This document shows positions 17,195 to 26,520 of a stretch of DNA of 64,000 bases, piece after piece. The stretch spans positions 1 to 64,000 of the forward strand of contig JAZOUD010000123.1 in the NCBI GenBank assembly GCA_045658005.1. The letters are read 5' to 3'. The DNA is from UBA2862 sp045658005 (lineage in GTDB: Bacteria; Bacillota; Clostridia; Christensenellales; Aristaeellaceae). Below the pieces are notes generated by a model. It did not search any database and had not been told where the DNA came from. It was given only the letters and a program-made list of their open reading frames with translations. A program made the position numbers and the translations under genes. Each line of letters opens with the position of its first letter. The stretch's first letter is position 1.

Positions 17195-18640
17195 ATGCCG
17201 GATTCAGAGCAGAAAAAGAGAAGCACAAGGACCATCATCCCCATACCGAAGCCTGACGAGAAGTCTTCGGACGATGTCTTGCGCGATGAATCCACACAGT
17301 ACGGCGACGACGCGGAGATCCGCCTGCCCCGAAGGAAGCGGACGGACGCCAGGGTTCCCATCATCAAGGTCAGCAAGGACGACGATCAACAGGACGGGGA
17401 AAAGCCAAAAAAGAAGAAAAAGGCCTCCACGAAGGGCAAGGCGGACTTCCCAGAGGTAACGCCCCGGAAAAAGAAAAAGAAGAAAAAGAAGCGCGGGGTC
17501 CGCAGGACGCTTTTTGATTTGATGAGCGCCTCCGGCACCCAAGGGCTCTTCCGGCCCATTCGCGTCTTCGGACGCGAGATTAGATTCTGGCCGCTGATCC
17601 TGCTGGCCGCGCTGGCGCTCATGGCGGTGGGCGTGATGCTCAACAACAGCAACCTGTCCATCACCGAGCAGACCGTCACCGTGGTCGGCCTCCCGGAGGA
17701 CATGGAGGGCTACCGCATCGTCGTGCTGTCCGACATGAACGGCAGGCGCTTCGGCGACAGCCAGAGCCTGCTGCTGAGGACGCTGAACGGCATCAAGTAC
17801 GACGCGATATTCTGCCTCGGGGACATGGTGGGCAAGAGCGGCAACGCCCAGCCCTTCTGGGAATTCCTGGAGGGCCTCAAGCGCCCGGAAAAGGTCTATT
17901 TCATCTGCGGGGATTCCGATCCCGGCCCCTATCTGCCCAGTGCCCGCGGCACGGAGGGCGTGCTTTCCCAGCTGATCCTCGAGGACTGGATACTCGGCGC
18001 GATCGAGCGCGGGGCCAATTATGTCGACGCCCCCATCAGCATCCCGGTCAAGAAATCGACGCTGTGGATCTCTCCCGCCACGATGCTGAACCTGGAAACC
18101 ATCTCGACCCTGGCGGCCTGGCAGGACCAGACCGAGCAGGAGGAGGACGGCGTGCGCTCGGGCATCACCGAGGATTACACCCACCTGCCCATCACGACCT
18201 ATCGCTCCAAGCTGGCCCAGAAGCTCTACGACGCCCAGCGCACGATGACGGCCTCGGATATCCACATATCCCTGGCCCACGAGATCCCGTCGGAAGCGTT
18301 CATCTACACCTCCGAGGACCACAAGTCGGATACGGAGCGCTTCCTCGCCGCCCCCGAGCTGATCCTTGCGGGGCACTACTGCGGCGGCGTTTGGCGCCTT
18401 CCCATATTCGGCGCGTTCTACGTGCCCGACAAGACGCTGCCCAGGGGCGGCTGGTTCCCGGACCAGTCGAGCGTCAGCGGACTGTCCGAAGTCGGAGAAG
18501 CCCAGGTCTACATCACCCGGGGGCTTTCCACCAGCGGCAGCGTGCCGCTGATGCCCTTCAGGCTGTTCAATCCTCCCGAGATTTCGGTGATCACGCTGAC
18601 CTCCACGCTGCCCGAGAACATGCTGGACGCCGGGCGGTAA
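17195..18640 (+). CDS. Membrane-anchored calcineurin-like phosphoesterase, degenerate active site
   Basis: A 481-residue protein with three parts. The N-terminal 125 residues are highly charged and include nine lysines in a row (92-99 region). A single membrane span lies at about 132-150. An outward-facing metallophosphoesterase fold is related to YkuE/YaeI. The fold is recognisable (VLSDMNG with Asp180, GDMVG with Asp210, a LAGHYCGG-type motif, then TRGLSTSG and NPPEI). However, the usual metal-binding residues are changed: SDLH to SDMN, GNHD to GDSD and GHTHGG to GHYCGG. Hydrolytic activity is therefore doubtful. GGGAG precedes the ATG at 7 nt. A clear terminator follows at 18665-18692. Confidence 0.75.
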   Translation: MPDSEQKKRSTRTIIPIPKPDEKSSDDVLRDESTQYGDDAEIRLPRRKRTDARVPIIKVSKDDDQQDGEKPKKKKKASTKGKADFPEVTPRKKKKKKKKRGVRRTLFDLMSASGTQGLFRPIRVFGREIRFWPLILLAALALMAVGVMLNNSNLSITEQTVTVVGLPEDMEGYRIVVLSDMNGRRFGDSQSLLLRTLNGIKYDAIFCLGDMVGKSGNAQPFWEFLEGLKRPEKVYFICGDSDPGPYLPSARGTEGVLSQLILEDWILGAIERGANYVDAPISIPVKKSTLWISPATMLNLETISTLAAWQDQTEQEEDGVRSGITEDYTHLPITTYRSKLAQKLYDAQRTMTASDIHISLAHEIPSEAFIYTSEDHKSDTERFLAAPELILAGHYCGGVWRLPIFGAFYVPDKTLPRGGWFPDQSSVSGLSEVGEAQVYITRGLSTSGSVPLMPFRLFNPPEISVITLTSTLPENMLDAGR

Positions 18641-20631
18641 ATTCAAAGGAAATCCATAAATATTGGAGGGCCATATCGGTGGCCCTCCTTTTATGATGCA
18701 CGGTAAAGGCCACGTCCTCGCCCTCCTGGGCGGTGACGTCCTCGGGTTCAGTGACAAACCTGAGGGCGTTGCTGCCGCCCAAAAACACGGTAAACTCGTT
18801 GTTGACGAAGGCGCAATCCTCCCGACCGACGACGGAGACCACCATCCGCGCGCGGCTGTGGGCGGACGGGTCGTCCACCAGGGCGCTCAGGGGCATCGAT
18901 ATGGTCTGTGTCGTGCGGTTGGCGATCGACTGGTCGTAGTAGGGCAGGTTGACGTAATAGGGTTCGCTCGCGCCGTCCACGTACACCGCGCAGGGCCAGC
19001 TTCGGGTTGTCGCCGAAGGCGGCGTAGTTGTGCACGATGATGTCCAGCCACTTCTGGCCGTCCCAGCCCTTGTAAACGCGGTGGGTGGCGCTCAGGTCGT
19101 GAACGGTCAGCTCCAGATCCAGTGAAGCAGCACTGGTGGCATTGGCGATCAGCCCGGATTCGATGGCGTTGGCGACGACGCCGTTGGCGCTTGCGGGCCG
19201 CTGCAAAACCAGCTGGTTCGAGCCTTCATCCAGCACCCAGGTCAGCAGCTCCGGGGATTCCCCATTGGCCCACAGGCGGGACAGGTTGGAGCGGACGGAC
19301 AGCTGCTGCAGCTTGAACCGCAGCGTCTTCTTGCCGCGCCAGCTCTCGGGGATCAGGAAGGCGGTGTTGTACACGCCGATGTAGCCGGGCATCAGCACCT
19401 CCGACTTGACATACTGGGTCTCGGAATCCACCGTCCGGACCGATTCCACCTCGCTGTAGCTGCCGGAGACGCGCACCTTGTATTCCTTCTTCTCCTCGGA
19501 AAGCACCCAGTCGCGCTGGCGGGCGGTGTAGTCGAAGTCCTCGGCACGGCGGGCGACCTTCTTGCCGGTCAGCTCCTCCTTGCCGTTCTGCACGGTGACC
19601 TTGCTCTTTTCGGGGTCTACGCAGTTGACGTGGACCGTCTCGACTGGTTTTTTGCCCTCCTGGCCGTCCGTCACCTCGTACATGGCGATATCGAAGGTCG
19701 CCACGCCCAGGTTGCCCGAGTTCATCAGCGCCATGGAGATGTCCTCGAAGCTGCCCGCGGAGACCGCCGGCGCCTGGGTGATGGCGGTCCTCATCTCCAC
19801 GACAGGCCTGAGAAACTCGGGCAGGCTGCACAGCGCCATGGGCGAGGGAAGGTCCCTTTGATACCTCGATGGGATCTCGTCAGGGACGATGGTGAAATAG
19901 CTGGTGCCGTCGCCGTTCATGGCGGTCTGGGCCAGCTCGAAGTGCTGGATGTCCCCCTGGGCTACGGGTACGGCTTCCCTGCCGAACATGTCGTTGACGG
20001 CGTTCATCTCAAAGTCGAACACCTCGATGGCCCTGTCGCCCTTGCCGTCCAGGGGCTGGCTCAGCGCGACGAAGCTGGGACTGTGCAGCTCGTTGTTGCC
20101 GGACCGGTGGTAGAGCTTGGGCTCTGTATCCGAACAGCGCATGGCGCCGCGCACCTCGGTGCGAACGTAGTTCTTTCCCATGCCGCTGAGCACATACTTG
20201 TCGTTGAAGCACCTGACGGGGTTGCCGGTGATCGCTTCAAAGGAGGTTATGCCGTAGGTGGGCTCGTCCTGCGTATAGTTGACGCGCCCAAAGGTCCCGA
20301 ACAGCTCCAGGCGCAGCACCTTGTTGCTGCGCCGGTTCACCTTGGCCCAGGTGATCTCTGGCGTGGCGATGGAATCGTAGTAATACCGCATGGTATGCAC
20401 CTGGTTGTCCAGCTGGCTTTCCAGCCAACGTGCCAGCTGCATGCCGCTCATGCTCGCGTTCGGCATCATGCCGTTGTGATAAAGGCCATCATGCTGCCCA
20501 GGCCCGGTCAGCGCATAGGCGCGGGCAAGCTCGTCGTCGGTGAGCACATTGCCCACCGTGGCCAGGGCGTCAAAGGGCAATACCTGGCAGAGCATGACGA
20601 TCAAAAGCAATGTGGAAAGCAGCTTTTTCAT
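18591..20631 (-). pseudogene. Secreted protein, frameshifted and 3'-truncated in an Ig-like domain
   Basis: A large exported protein of unrecognised function. It has a signal peptide (MKKLLSTLLLIVMLCQVLP), then about 520 residues without a known domain. The open frame continues to 18748 but turns to Arg-rich nonsense after DNPKLA near 18990. In the neighbouring frame sensible sequence resumes (YVDGASEPYYVNLPYY) and runs to an Ig-like start (EPEDVTAQEGEDVAF). One extra G near 18987-18990 explains the shift. The Ig-like domain is cut off at about 18700, where the terminator of the convergent gene begins, and a stop follows at 18591. A similar Ig-like module occurs in the GDPD surface protein at 53-55.8 kb. 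Confidence 0.7.
18665..18692 (+). terminator. Intrinsic terminator of the phosphoesterase gene
   Basis: GGAGGGCCA (18665-18673) pairs with TGGCCCTCC (18680-18688) across a 6-nt loop and is followed by TTTT. It lies 24 nt after the stop codon. Confidence 0.85.
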
Positions 20632-20704
20632 GGGTATTCCTCCCCGGTGACTGAAAACCGATTGCCGATTATGGAAAAATCAGACTATTTCTATTGCGTT
20701 TTAG

Positions 20705-20714
20705 TATAATTATA
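20705..20714. promoter_or_regulatory. Overlapping divergent -10 elements
   Basis: TATAATTATA reads as TATAAT on both strands (20705-20710 plus; 20714-20709 minus) between the divergent secreted-protein gene and gerA. No convincing -35 was found for either direction. Confidence 0.4.
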
Positions 20715-20794
20715 CATGTGGCGCGTTCAAAATTGTCTCAAATCCCCGTCATCTGTCGTATGACTCCAAAAAAAAAATATATATGTAATAGTTG

Positions 20795-20833
20795 AAATAT
20801 TACAGGGCATCCTGCGCCGTTCCTGTAATATTT
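20795..20833. repeat. 12-bp inverted repeat in the gerA leader
   Basis: AAATATTACAGG (20795-20806) and its exact complement (20822-20833) flank a 15-nt spacer, ending 46 nt before the gerA start. It could be an operator or an RNA hairpin. It lacks a T run immediately after the stem, so it is not a standard terminator. Confidence 0.55.
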
Positions 20834-20879
20834 CTTTGGATTTTGCACAGGATAGTCACAGCGAAAGGAGGCGGCATCC

Positions 20880-22370
20880 ATGGTGGACGGCTTCAGCATG
20901 CTGCAAAGGACGGCGCTGGTTCCATCGCTGAATGACAATGTATCGCGCTTCAGAACGCTTCTCCACGCGGATGTCAATTCCGACGCCCAGTTTCGGTTTA
21001 TCGAATGCGCAGGCACGTGCCTGTGCGTGCTCTACATCGAGGGCATGGCGGACGACCGGAAGATCAGCGACTTCATACTGCGGGCCTGTGTGGAACACGC
21101 TATGGAACAGCCGGGGCGCATTGACGCCGCATACCTGATGGAAAAGGTGGTGGAAATCGCCCAATGCGAGGCGGAGCAGCGGGTATCCGAAATACTGGAC
21201 GGCGTGGTCACCGGCATGACGTCGGTGCTGATCGACGGCTGTGATGAGGCCGTCATGCTGGAAACCCGGGGCTATCCGTCGCGCCAGGTCAACCGGACGA
21301 CCAACGAATCCGTGGTCATCGGCGCTCAGGAGGGCTTTGTGGAGAGCCTGCGCACGAACATGACGCTGATGCGCCGCTATGTCCCGTCCGCTGATCTGAT
21401 CACCGAGTGCGTCAGCGTGGGCACGCGGGTGCCGGCCCGCGTCACGATGGTCTACCTTGGCAATGTCGCCGACGGGGCCGTCGTCGACGCGGTGCGCAGG
21501 CGGCTGAAGGGCATCGACGCCGGGACGGTACAGGGATTGGGAGCCGTGCAGCAGCACATCGAGGACCAGCCCTGGGCGCTGCTGCCCCAGATGCTGCAAA
21601 CCGAACGCCCCGACCGGGCGGCCTCCTGCGTGATGGACGGGCAGGTGGTCGTGCTGGCGGAGAATTCGCCCTATGCGCTGATCGCGCCGATCACGCTGTT
21701 TCACCAGCTGCACGCCTCCGACGACTCCTTCTCCCGCTGGCAATACGGCACCTTCCTGCGGCTGATTCGAATCATCGGCATGCTGATTTCGGTGTTCCTG
21801 CCGGGCCTCTACATCGCGCTGACCGACTATCACATGCACCTGCTGCCGCTGAGCCTGCTGGGCTCCATCGCCGAGGCCCGCTCCAACGTCCCCTTCCCCA
21901 TACTGATCGAGATCCTGATCATGGAGTTTTCGTTCTACCTCATCAACGAGGCGGGCACCCGCATCCCCCAGCAGATCGGCTCGGCGCTGGGCATCGTCGG
22001 TGCGCTGATCCTCGGGCAGGCGGCGGTCTCGGCGTCCATCATCAGCCCCATACTCATCATCATCGTCGCCATTACCGGACTCGGCAATTATGCCATACCC
22101 GATTACGGCTTCGGCATCGGCCTGGTGATCTGCCGCCTGTTCATCATCGCCTGCGGCGCGGCGTTCGGTCTGTACGGGTTTTGCATCGGCGCGTTTGTCC
22201 TGGCGGTCAGCATTTGCGGCATGAAATCCTTTGGATTTCCCTACATGGCGCCCGTTGCTCCGCCGAGGCCGCACAATCCGGACCTGTTGGTCAGGCTGCC
22301 GATCTGGCTTCAAAGGCGCCCCATGTATTTTGCCGCCCTCAAATCAAGAGCGCACGGCAGGAGAGGATGA
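20880..22370 (+). CDS. Spore germination protein, GerA family (A subunit)
   Basis: A 496-residue GerAA/GerKA-type subunit of a nutrient germinant receptor in the inner spore membrane. The first 290 residues form the soluble N-terminal domain. The conserved TNESVVIGAQEGFVESLRTN stretch is typical of the family. Five or so membrane segments fill about residues 295-470, including PILIEILIMEF and EAGTRIPQQIG, both diagnostic. AAGGAGG precedes the ATG at 8 nt. It overlaps gerB by ATGA, so A, B and C subunits are translated from one message. Which germinant it senses cannot be told. Confidence 0.94.
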   Translation: MVDGFSMLQRTALVPSLNDNVSRFRTLLHADVNSDAQFRFIECAGTCLCVLYIEGMADDRKISDFILRACVEHAMEQPGRIDAAYLMEKVVEIAQCEAEQRVSEILDGVVTGMTSVLIDGCDEAVMLETRGYPSRQVNRTTNESVVIGAQEGFVESLRTNMTLMRRYVPSADLITECVSVGTRVPARVTMVYLGNVADGAVVDAVRRRLKGIDAGTVQGLGAVQQHIEDQPWALLPQMLQTERPDRAASCVMDGQVVVLAENSPYALIAPITLFHQLHASDDSFSRWQYGTFLRLIRIIGMLISVFLPGLYIALTDYHMHLLPLSLLGSIAEARSNVPFPILIEILIMEFSFYLINEAGTRIPQQIGSALGIVGALILGQAAVSASIISPILIIIVAITGLGNYAIPDYGFGIGLVICRLFIIACGAAFGLYGFCIGAFVLAVSICGMKSFGFPYMAPVAPPRPHNPDLLVRLPIWLQRRPMYFAALKSRAHGRRG

Positions 22371-23398
22371 TCACACTGAAGCTGAACATTACCGGAACCG
22401 CATCGATCCCGGCGGCGTTCGTTGGCGCGACGGCCCGCATATTTCTCGGTCTCGCGCTGGACGGCGGCGCGGTCCACAACGGGGCTTGGATCGCCGCGCT
22501 GCTGGGCGCGCTGCCCGCCATCCCCTACTTGCTCTGCCTCGATGCCGTTCAATCCAATGGGAGGCTGGCGACGCCGCTGCGCCTGATGCTGCTGTCGGCC
22601 ACCGCGCTGGATGCCGCGCACGTGCTTTCCATCTCCGTGCATGCCGCCGGCTGCCTGACGCTGGACTATGTTCCCGCCCAATACCTCGCCCTGCCGCTGG
22701 CCCTGGCGATCCTGTGGTGCCTCTGGCGCAACGGTGACGCCGTCGGCTATGCCGCCCTGCTGTGGGTCAGGGTCTTCCCCGCCCTGCTGCTTTTGGTGGT
22801 GGCGCTTCAAATGCGCCATTACAACGCGCGATGGCTGCTTCCCCTGCTCGGAAACGGCGCTCGCGATATAATCAGTGGCGGCGTGCGCGCTTCGGGCTGG
22901 TTCATACCCGCCACGGCCATCTATTTTGCCGCTGAACGGTCAGCAGACAGTCCCGGAAAGCGCCCTCTGATCGCCTGGCTCTGCTGGGTCCCTGTCGTTG
23001 CGGCGCTGCTGCTCTTGCTTCGGCTGATGATGGCGCCCACGGGGCTGAACGGGCTGACATGGGAAGCCCGGCTGGACGCCCTGTTGACCAACGGACGCGC
23101 GCCGCTCTACCTCCAGCTGCCGATGATAGTGGCCTTCTTTATCAGCATCTTCCACCTGCTGGCCTGCGAGTGCTTCGCGGCGTCCGCCCTGCTGCAGCGG
23201 CTCATGCCGGCGCTGGACGGTCGCCTGTGCGCGGCGGTGGTGATGGTCGCGTGTACGGGGCTTTCCATGTCGGGCCTGACTGGCGCCGCCGTGGATTTCA
23301 CAGCGCCGTGGCTCTATGTCGCCGCTGCGGTGCCGATGGCACTGTCCGCGCTCCTGCAAAGGCCCCAGAAGGGAGGTGAACGCCCATGCGCGGGATGA
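22367..23398 (+). CDS. Spore germination protein, GerB-type permease subunit
   Basis: A 343-residue hydrophobic protein with about nine or ten membrane spans, in the position of the GerAB/GerKB subunit (APC-superfamily transporter fold). Assignment rests on topology, length and its place between clear gerA and gerC genes; sequence similarity visible by eye is modest. The ATG at 22367 overlaps the gerA stop (ATGA) with GGAGAGG just upstream. Its 3' end overlaps gerC by 13 nt. Confidence 0.8.
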   Translation: MITLKLNITGTASIPAAFVGATARIFLGLALDGGAVHNGAWIAALLGALPAIPYLLCLDAVQSNGRLATPLRLMLLSATALDAAHVLSISVHAAGCLTLDYVPAQYLALPLALAILWCLWRNGDAVGYAALLWVRVFPALLLLVVALQMRHYNARWLLPLLGNGARDIISGGVRASGWFIPATAIYFAAERSADSPGKRPLIAWLCWVPVVAALLLLLRLMMAPTGLNGLTWEARLDALLTNGRAPLYLQLPMIVAFFISIFHLLACECFAASALLQRLMPALDGRLCAAVVMVACTGLSMSGLTGAAVDFTAPWLYVAAAVPMALSALLQRPQKGGERPCAG

Positions 23399-24474
23399 GG
23401 CTGACTGCGCTGACCGTCCTGCTGGCGCTATTGCTGGGCGGGTGCCAGGACACCGGGGAGGTGGAAAACCAGGCCTATGTGCTGGTATTGGCCCTGGACG
23501 GGGGCGGTGACAGCGGGCTTGCGCTGACGGTGCGCGTGCCCAAGATCGGAAAGAGCGACGCCCAGGGCGACAAGGGCGATTCCGGGAGCAGCCCCTACCT
23601 GACCTTCTCAGTCGCCGCGCCGTCGTGGTCGGAGGCGCTGGACGCGCTGCAGTGGGCCACGCCGCGGCGCATCAACCTGAGCCACATTGAGATGATCGTC
23701 GCCTCGCAGGCGCTGGCTTCGCAGGCCTCGTTCGCAGGCCTGATGAACGAAATGGCCGATACCCCCAACCTGTACACAAACGCCCGCTTTGTGATCTGCC
23801 CGGGAAGCGCCCGGGCCTTCCTGGAGGCGGGAGAAACGGTGATCGGCACGCGCCTGTCCTCAGAGCTGCACACGATGCTGTCCCAGTACGCGCGGCAGGG
23901 CTATATCCCGGACGCCTGCCTGGCGGACGCCTGCTATAGCGCCAACGGCATCTACGGCGATCCCATCGCCATATGGGCCGAACTGACCGAGGCCGGATCG
24001 GAGGGCGATGCGGTGACCAAATCCCCGATGCGCCAGCGCTTTTCAGGCGCGGCACTGTTCCTCGGCGGGCGGTTCGTCCGCGCGCTGTCAAAGCGCGATA
24101 CGCGGCTGCTCAACCTCATTCGCGGCCAGTGCAGGACCCTGTGCTTTTCATGGCAGGATAAAGCCATCGAATTTCCCCTTCGATCCTCGTCCCGGAAGGT
24201 GCGGATTGAAGGGGGTGAAATCACCCTATTGTTGCATCTGGAGCTGGGTGTGCCTGTTGGCTTTAGCGACACGGAAATACCAGCGCTTCGGCAGTCGATA
24301 CGAAACGATATCGTCCGCCTGGTCGGCGACTGCCAGCGGCTTGGCGTCGACCCCTTTGGCTTCGCGGAATCAGCGGCGGGCCATTTCATGGCCACCTCTG
24401 AGTGGATGGCCTTCGGCTGGCGAAGCCACTTCATGCGCGCGACGCTGGACGTCGATGTCAGCGTTTCAAAGTAA
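23386..24474 (+). CDS. Ger(x)C family germination lipoprotein
   Basis: A 362-residue GerAC/GerKC-type lipoprotein, the third subunit of a germinant receptor. The signal peptide ends in LLLGGC with Cys20 as the lipidation site. Family landmarks include a segment around PRRINLSHIEMIVAS and a C-terminal domain. The start overlaps the gerB end, and GGGAGGTGAA lies at the right distance. A terminator follows at 24494-24529, closing the gerABC operon. Confidence 0.9.
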   Translation: MRGMRLTALTVLLALLLGGCQDTGEVENQAYVLVLALDGGGDSGLALTVRVPKIGKSDAQGDKGDSGSSPYLTFSVAAPSWSEALDALQWATPRRINLSHIEMIVASQALASQASFAGLMNEMADTPNLYTNARFVICPGSARAFLEAGETVIGTRLSSELHTMLSQYARQGYIPDACLADACYSANGIYGDPIAIWAELTEAGSEGDAVTKSPMRQRFSGAALFLGGRFVRALSKRDTRLLNLIRGQCRTLCFSWQDKAIEFPLRSSSRKVRIEGGEITLLLHLELGVPVGFSDTEIPALRQSIRNDIVRLVGDCQRLGVDPFGFAESAAGHFMATSEWMAFGWRSHFMRATLDVDVSVSK

Positions 24475-24493
24475 CACTGATTTTATATTATCC

Positions 24494-24529
24494 AAACCCG
24501 CGATTGGCCGTATTGCCAACCGGGTTTTT
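24494..24529 (+). terminator. Terminator of the ger operon
   Basis: AAACCCG (24494-24500) pairs with CGGGTTT (24521-24527), with an inner TTGGC/GCCAA stem, and a T run to 24528. It lies 20 nt after the gerC stop. Confidence 0.8.
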
Positions 24530-24532
24530 GTA

Positions 24533-24541
24533 TGCTATAAT
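24533..24541 (+). promoter_or_regulatory. Extended -10 promoter of the flavodiiron gene
   Basis: TGCTATAAT (24533-24541) is an extended -10 element directly behind the ger terminator. Its -35 region would overlap the terminator stem and is poor. Confidence 0.5.
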
Positions 24542-24609
24542 CTTACCATCATCATATGTCCCGGCGGTCCGTGTTCAGAGGGCTTACCGGGAGAAGGAGG
24601 AGCTGTAAC

Positions 24610-26454
24610 GTGCATTGCGTCAAGCAGATTACACAGGATATGTATTGGGTGGGCGGCAGCGACCGTCGCCTGGCGCTGTTTGAGAACGTCTACCCCATCC
24701 CCAATGGCGTTTCCTACAACGCCTACCTGGTGCTGGACGAGCAGACCGTGCTGTTCGACACCGTGGACAAGAGCGTCAGCGAGGTCTTCTTCGAGAACCT
24801 CGAGTACCTCCTGGCCGGACGTCCCCTGGACGTGCTGGTGGTCAATCACATGGAGCCGGACCACTGCGCCACGATGAGCGAGCTGGTGCTGCGCTACCCC
24901 AATGTGAAGATCTACACCAACGCCAAGGCCCTGGCGATGATCAGGAACTACTTCACCTTTGACATCGACAGCCATATCACCGTGGTCAAGGAGATGGATA
25001 CCCTCTGCACCGGCAGGCATACCTATGCCTTTGTGATGGCCCCGATGGTCCACTGGCCCGAGGCCATGGTTTCCTATGACACCACGGAGAAGATACTGTT
25101 CTCCGCTGATGCCTTCGGCACCTTCGGCGCGCTGAACGGGAACATCTTCGCCGACGAGGTCAACTTCGAGACGGAATACCTGGACGACGCCCGCCGCTAC
25201 TACACCAACATCGTCGGCAAGTACGGCACCCAGGTGCAGGCGCTGCTGAAGAAGGCTGCCAAGCTGGAGATCGCCATGATCTGCCCGCTGCACGGCCCCG
25301 TCTGGCGCAAGCACATCGACTGGTTCATCGACAAGTACCAGAAGTGGAGCACCTACACCCCCGAGGAGGACGCCGTGATGGTGGCCTATGCCTCCGTCTA
25401 CGGCCACACCGAAAACGTGGCCAACATCATCGCATCGAAGCTGGCCGACGGCGGCGTGCGGAACGTGAAGGTCTACGACGTGTCCGTCACCCATCCCTCG
25501 GTGATCGTATCCGAGGCCTTCCGGGTCAGCCACATCGTGTTTGCCTCCACGACCTACAACGCGGGCATCTTCGTGAACATGGAGAACGCCCTGCACGACA
25601 TCGTGGCCCACAACCTGCAAAACCGCACCATCGCCATCGTTGAAAACGGCAGCTGGGCTCCCACCGCCGGCGGACTGATGCGCGAGCTGCTTGGGCGGCT
25701 CAAGAACACCACCATCCTCGAGCACGGCCTGACGATCAAGTCCTCGCTGAAGCAGAGCCAGCTGCCTGAGCTGGACGAGCTGGTGGCCGCGATCCTGGAG
25801 ACCATGCCCAAGCCCCAGGCCATCGAGCACAAGCCCAGCGAGGCCGTCGAGCCGAACGCCATGTTCAAGCTCTCCTATGGCCTGTTCGTGCTGACCGCAA
25901 GGGACGGCGACAAGGACAACGGCTGCATCATCAACACCGCCGCCCAGCTGACCAGCAATCCCAACCGCATCAGCATCGCCGTGAACAAGGGCAACTTCAC
26001 CCACGACATGATCATGAAGACCGGCGTGTTCAACGTCTCCATACTGTCCACCGACGCGCCCTTCGATATCTTCAAGTACTACGGCTTCCAGAGCGGCCGG
26101 GACGTGAACAAGTTCCCCGGCAGCGGCTTCCCCCGCAGCAGGAACAACCTGATCTTCATCACCGGCTGCACCAACGCCTTCATCTCCGGCAAGGTGGTCG
26201 AGGCCCACGATTACGGCACCCATACGCTGTTCGTGGCGGATGTCACCGAGGCCCAGGTGCTCTCCAACGCGCCCTCCGTCACCTATGCCTACTACTTCGC
26301 CAACATCAAGCCGAAGCCCCAGGCGCCGGCGGAAAAGAAGGTGGGCTGGGTGTGCAAGATCTGCGGCTACGTGTACGAGGGCGAAGAACTGCCCCCGGAC
26401 TTCGTATGCCCGCTGTGCAAGCACGGCGCGGCGGATTTCGAGAAGCTGCAATAA
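24610..26454 (+). CDS. Multidomain flavodiiron protein (FDP core + flavin reductase + rubredoxin-like)
   Basis: A 614-residue flavodiiron protein that in anaerobes reduces O2 to water or NO to N2O. The lactamase-like domain (1-250) carries diiron ligands in NHMEPDH (His80, Glu82, Asp84, His85) plus VHWPE, SADAF and PLHGPVW. A flavodoxin domain follows (from about 255, VYGHTENVA). A flavin-reductase-like FMN domain spans about 400-555. A C-terminal iron ribbon has Cys582, Cys585, Cys600 and Cys603. The short 14-residue gap between its CxxC pairs resembles the rubrerythrin-type ribbon more than free rubredoxin. GTG 24610 is chosen for AAGGAGG 9 nt upstream. The fused electron carriers may let one polypeptide accept electrons directly. 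Confidence 0.93.
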   Translation: MHCVKQITQDMYWVGGSDRRLALFENVYPIPNGVSYNAYLVLDEQTVLFDTVDKSVSEVFFENLEYLLAGRPLDVLVVNHMEPDHCATMSELVLRYPNVKIYTNAKALAMIRNYFTFDIDSHITVVKEMDTLCTGRHTYAFVMAPMVHWPEAMVSYDTTEKILFSADAFGTFGALNGNIFADEVNFETEYLDDARRYYTNIVGKYGTQVQALLKKAAKLEIAMICPLHGPVWRKHIDWFIDKYQKWSTYTPEEDAVMVAYASVYGHTENVANIIASKLADGGVRNVKVYDVSVTHPSVIVSEAFRVSHIVFASTTYNAGIFVNMENALHDIVAHNLQNRTIAIVENGSWAPTAGGLMRELLGRLKNTTILEHGLTIKSSLKQSQLPELDELVAAILETMPKPQAIEHKPSEAVEPNAMFKLSYGLFVLTARDGDKDNGCIINTAAQLTSNPNRISIAVNKGNFTHDMIMKTGVFNVSILSTDAPFDIFKYYGFQSGRDVNKFPGSGFPRSRNNLIFITGCTNAFISGKVVEAHDYGTHTLFVADVTEAQVLSNAPSVTYAYYFANIKPKPQAPAEKKVGWVCKICGYVYEGEELPPDFVCPLCKHGAADFEKLQ

Positions 26455-26473
26455 GTCCAAACTGGCCTTACAA

Positions 26474-26505
26474 AAAACCGACCCTCGTCTGTGGGGGTCG
26501 GTTTT
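26474..26505. terminator. Bidirectional terminator between convergent genes
   Basis: AAAACCGACCC (26474-26484) and GGGTCGGTTTT (26495-26505) form an 11-bp stem with A and T runs on either side. It serves the flavodiiron gene (+) and the flavoprotein gene (-). Confidence 0.85.
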
Positions 26506-26520
26506 GCGCTGGGTCTGTTT

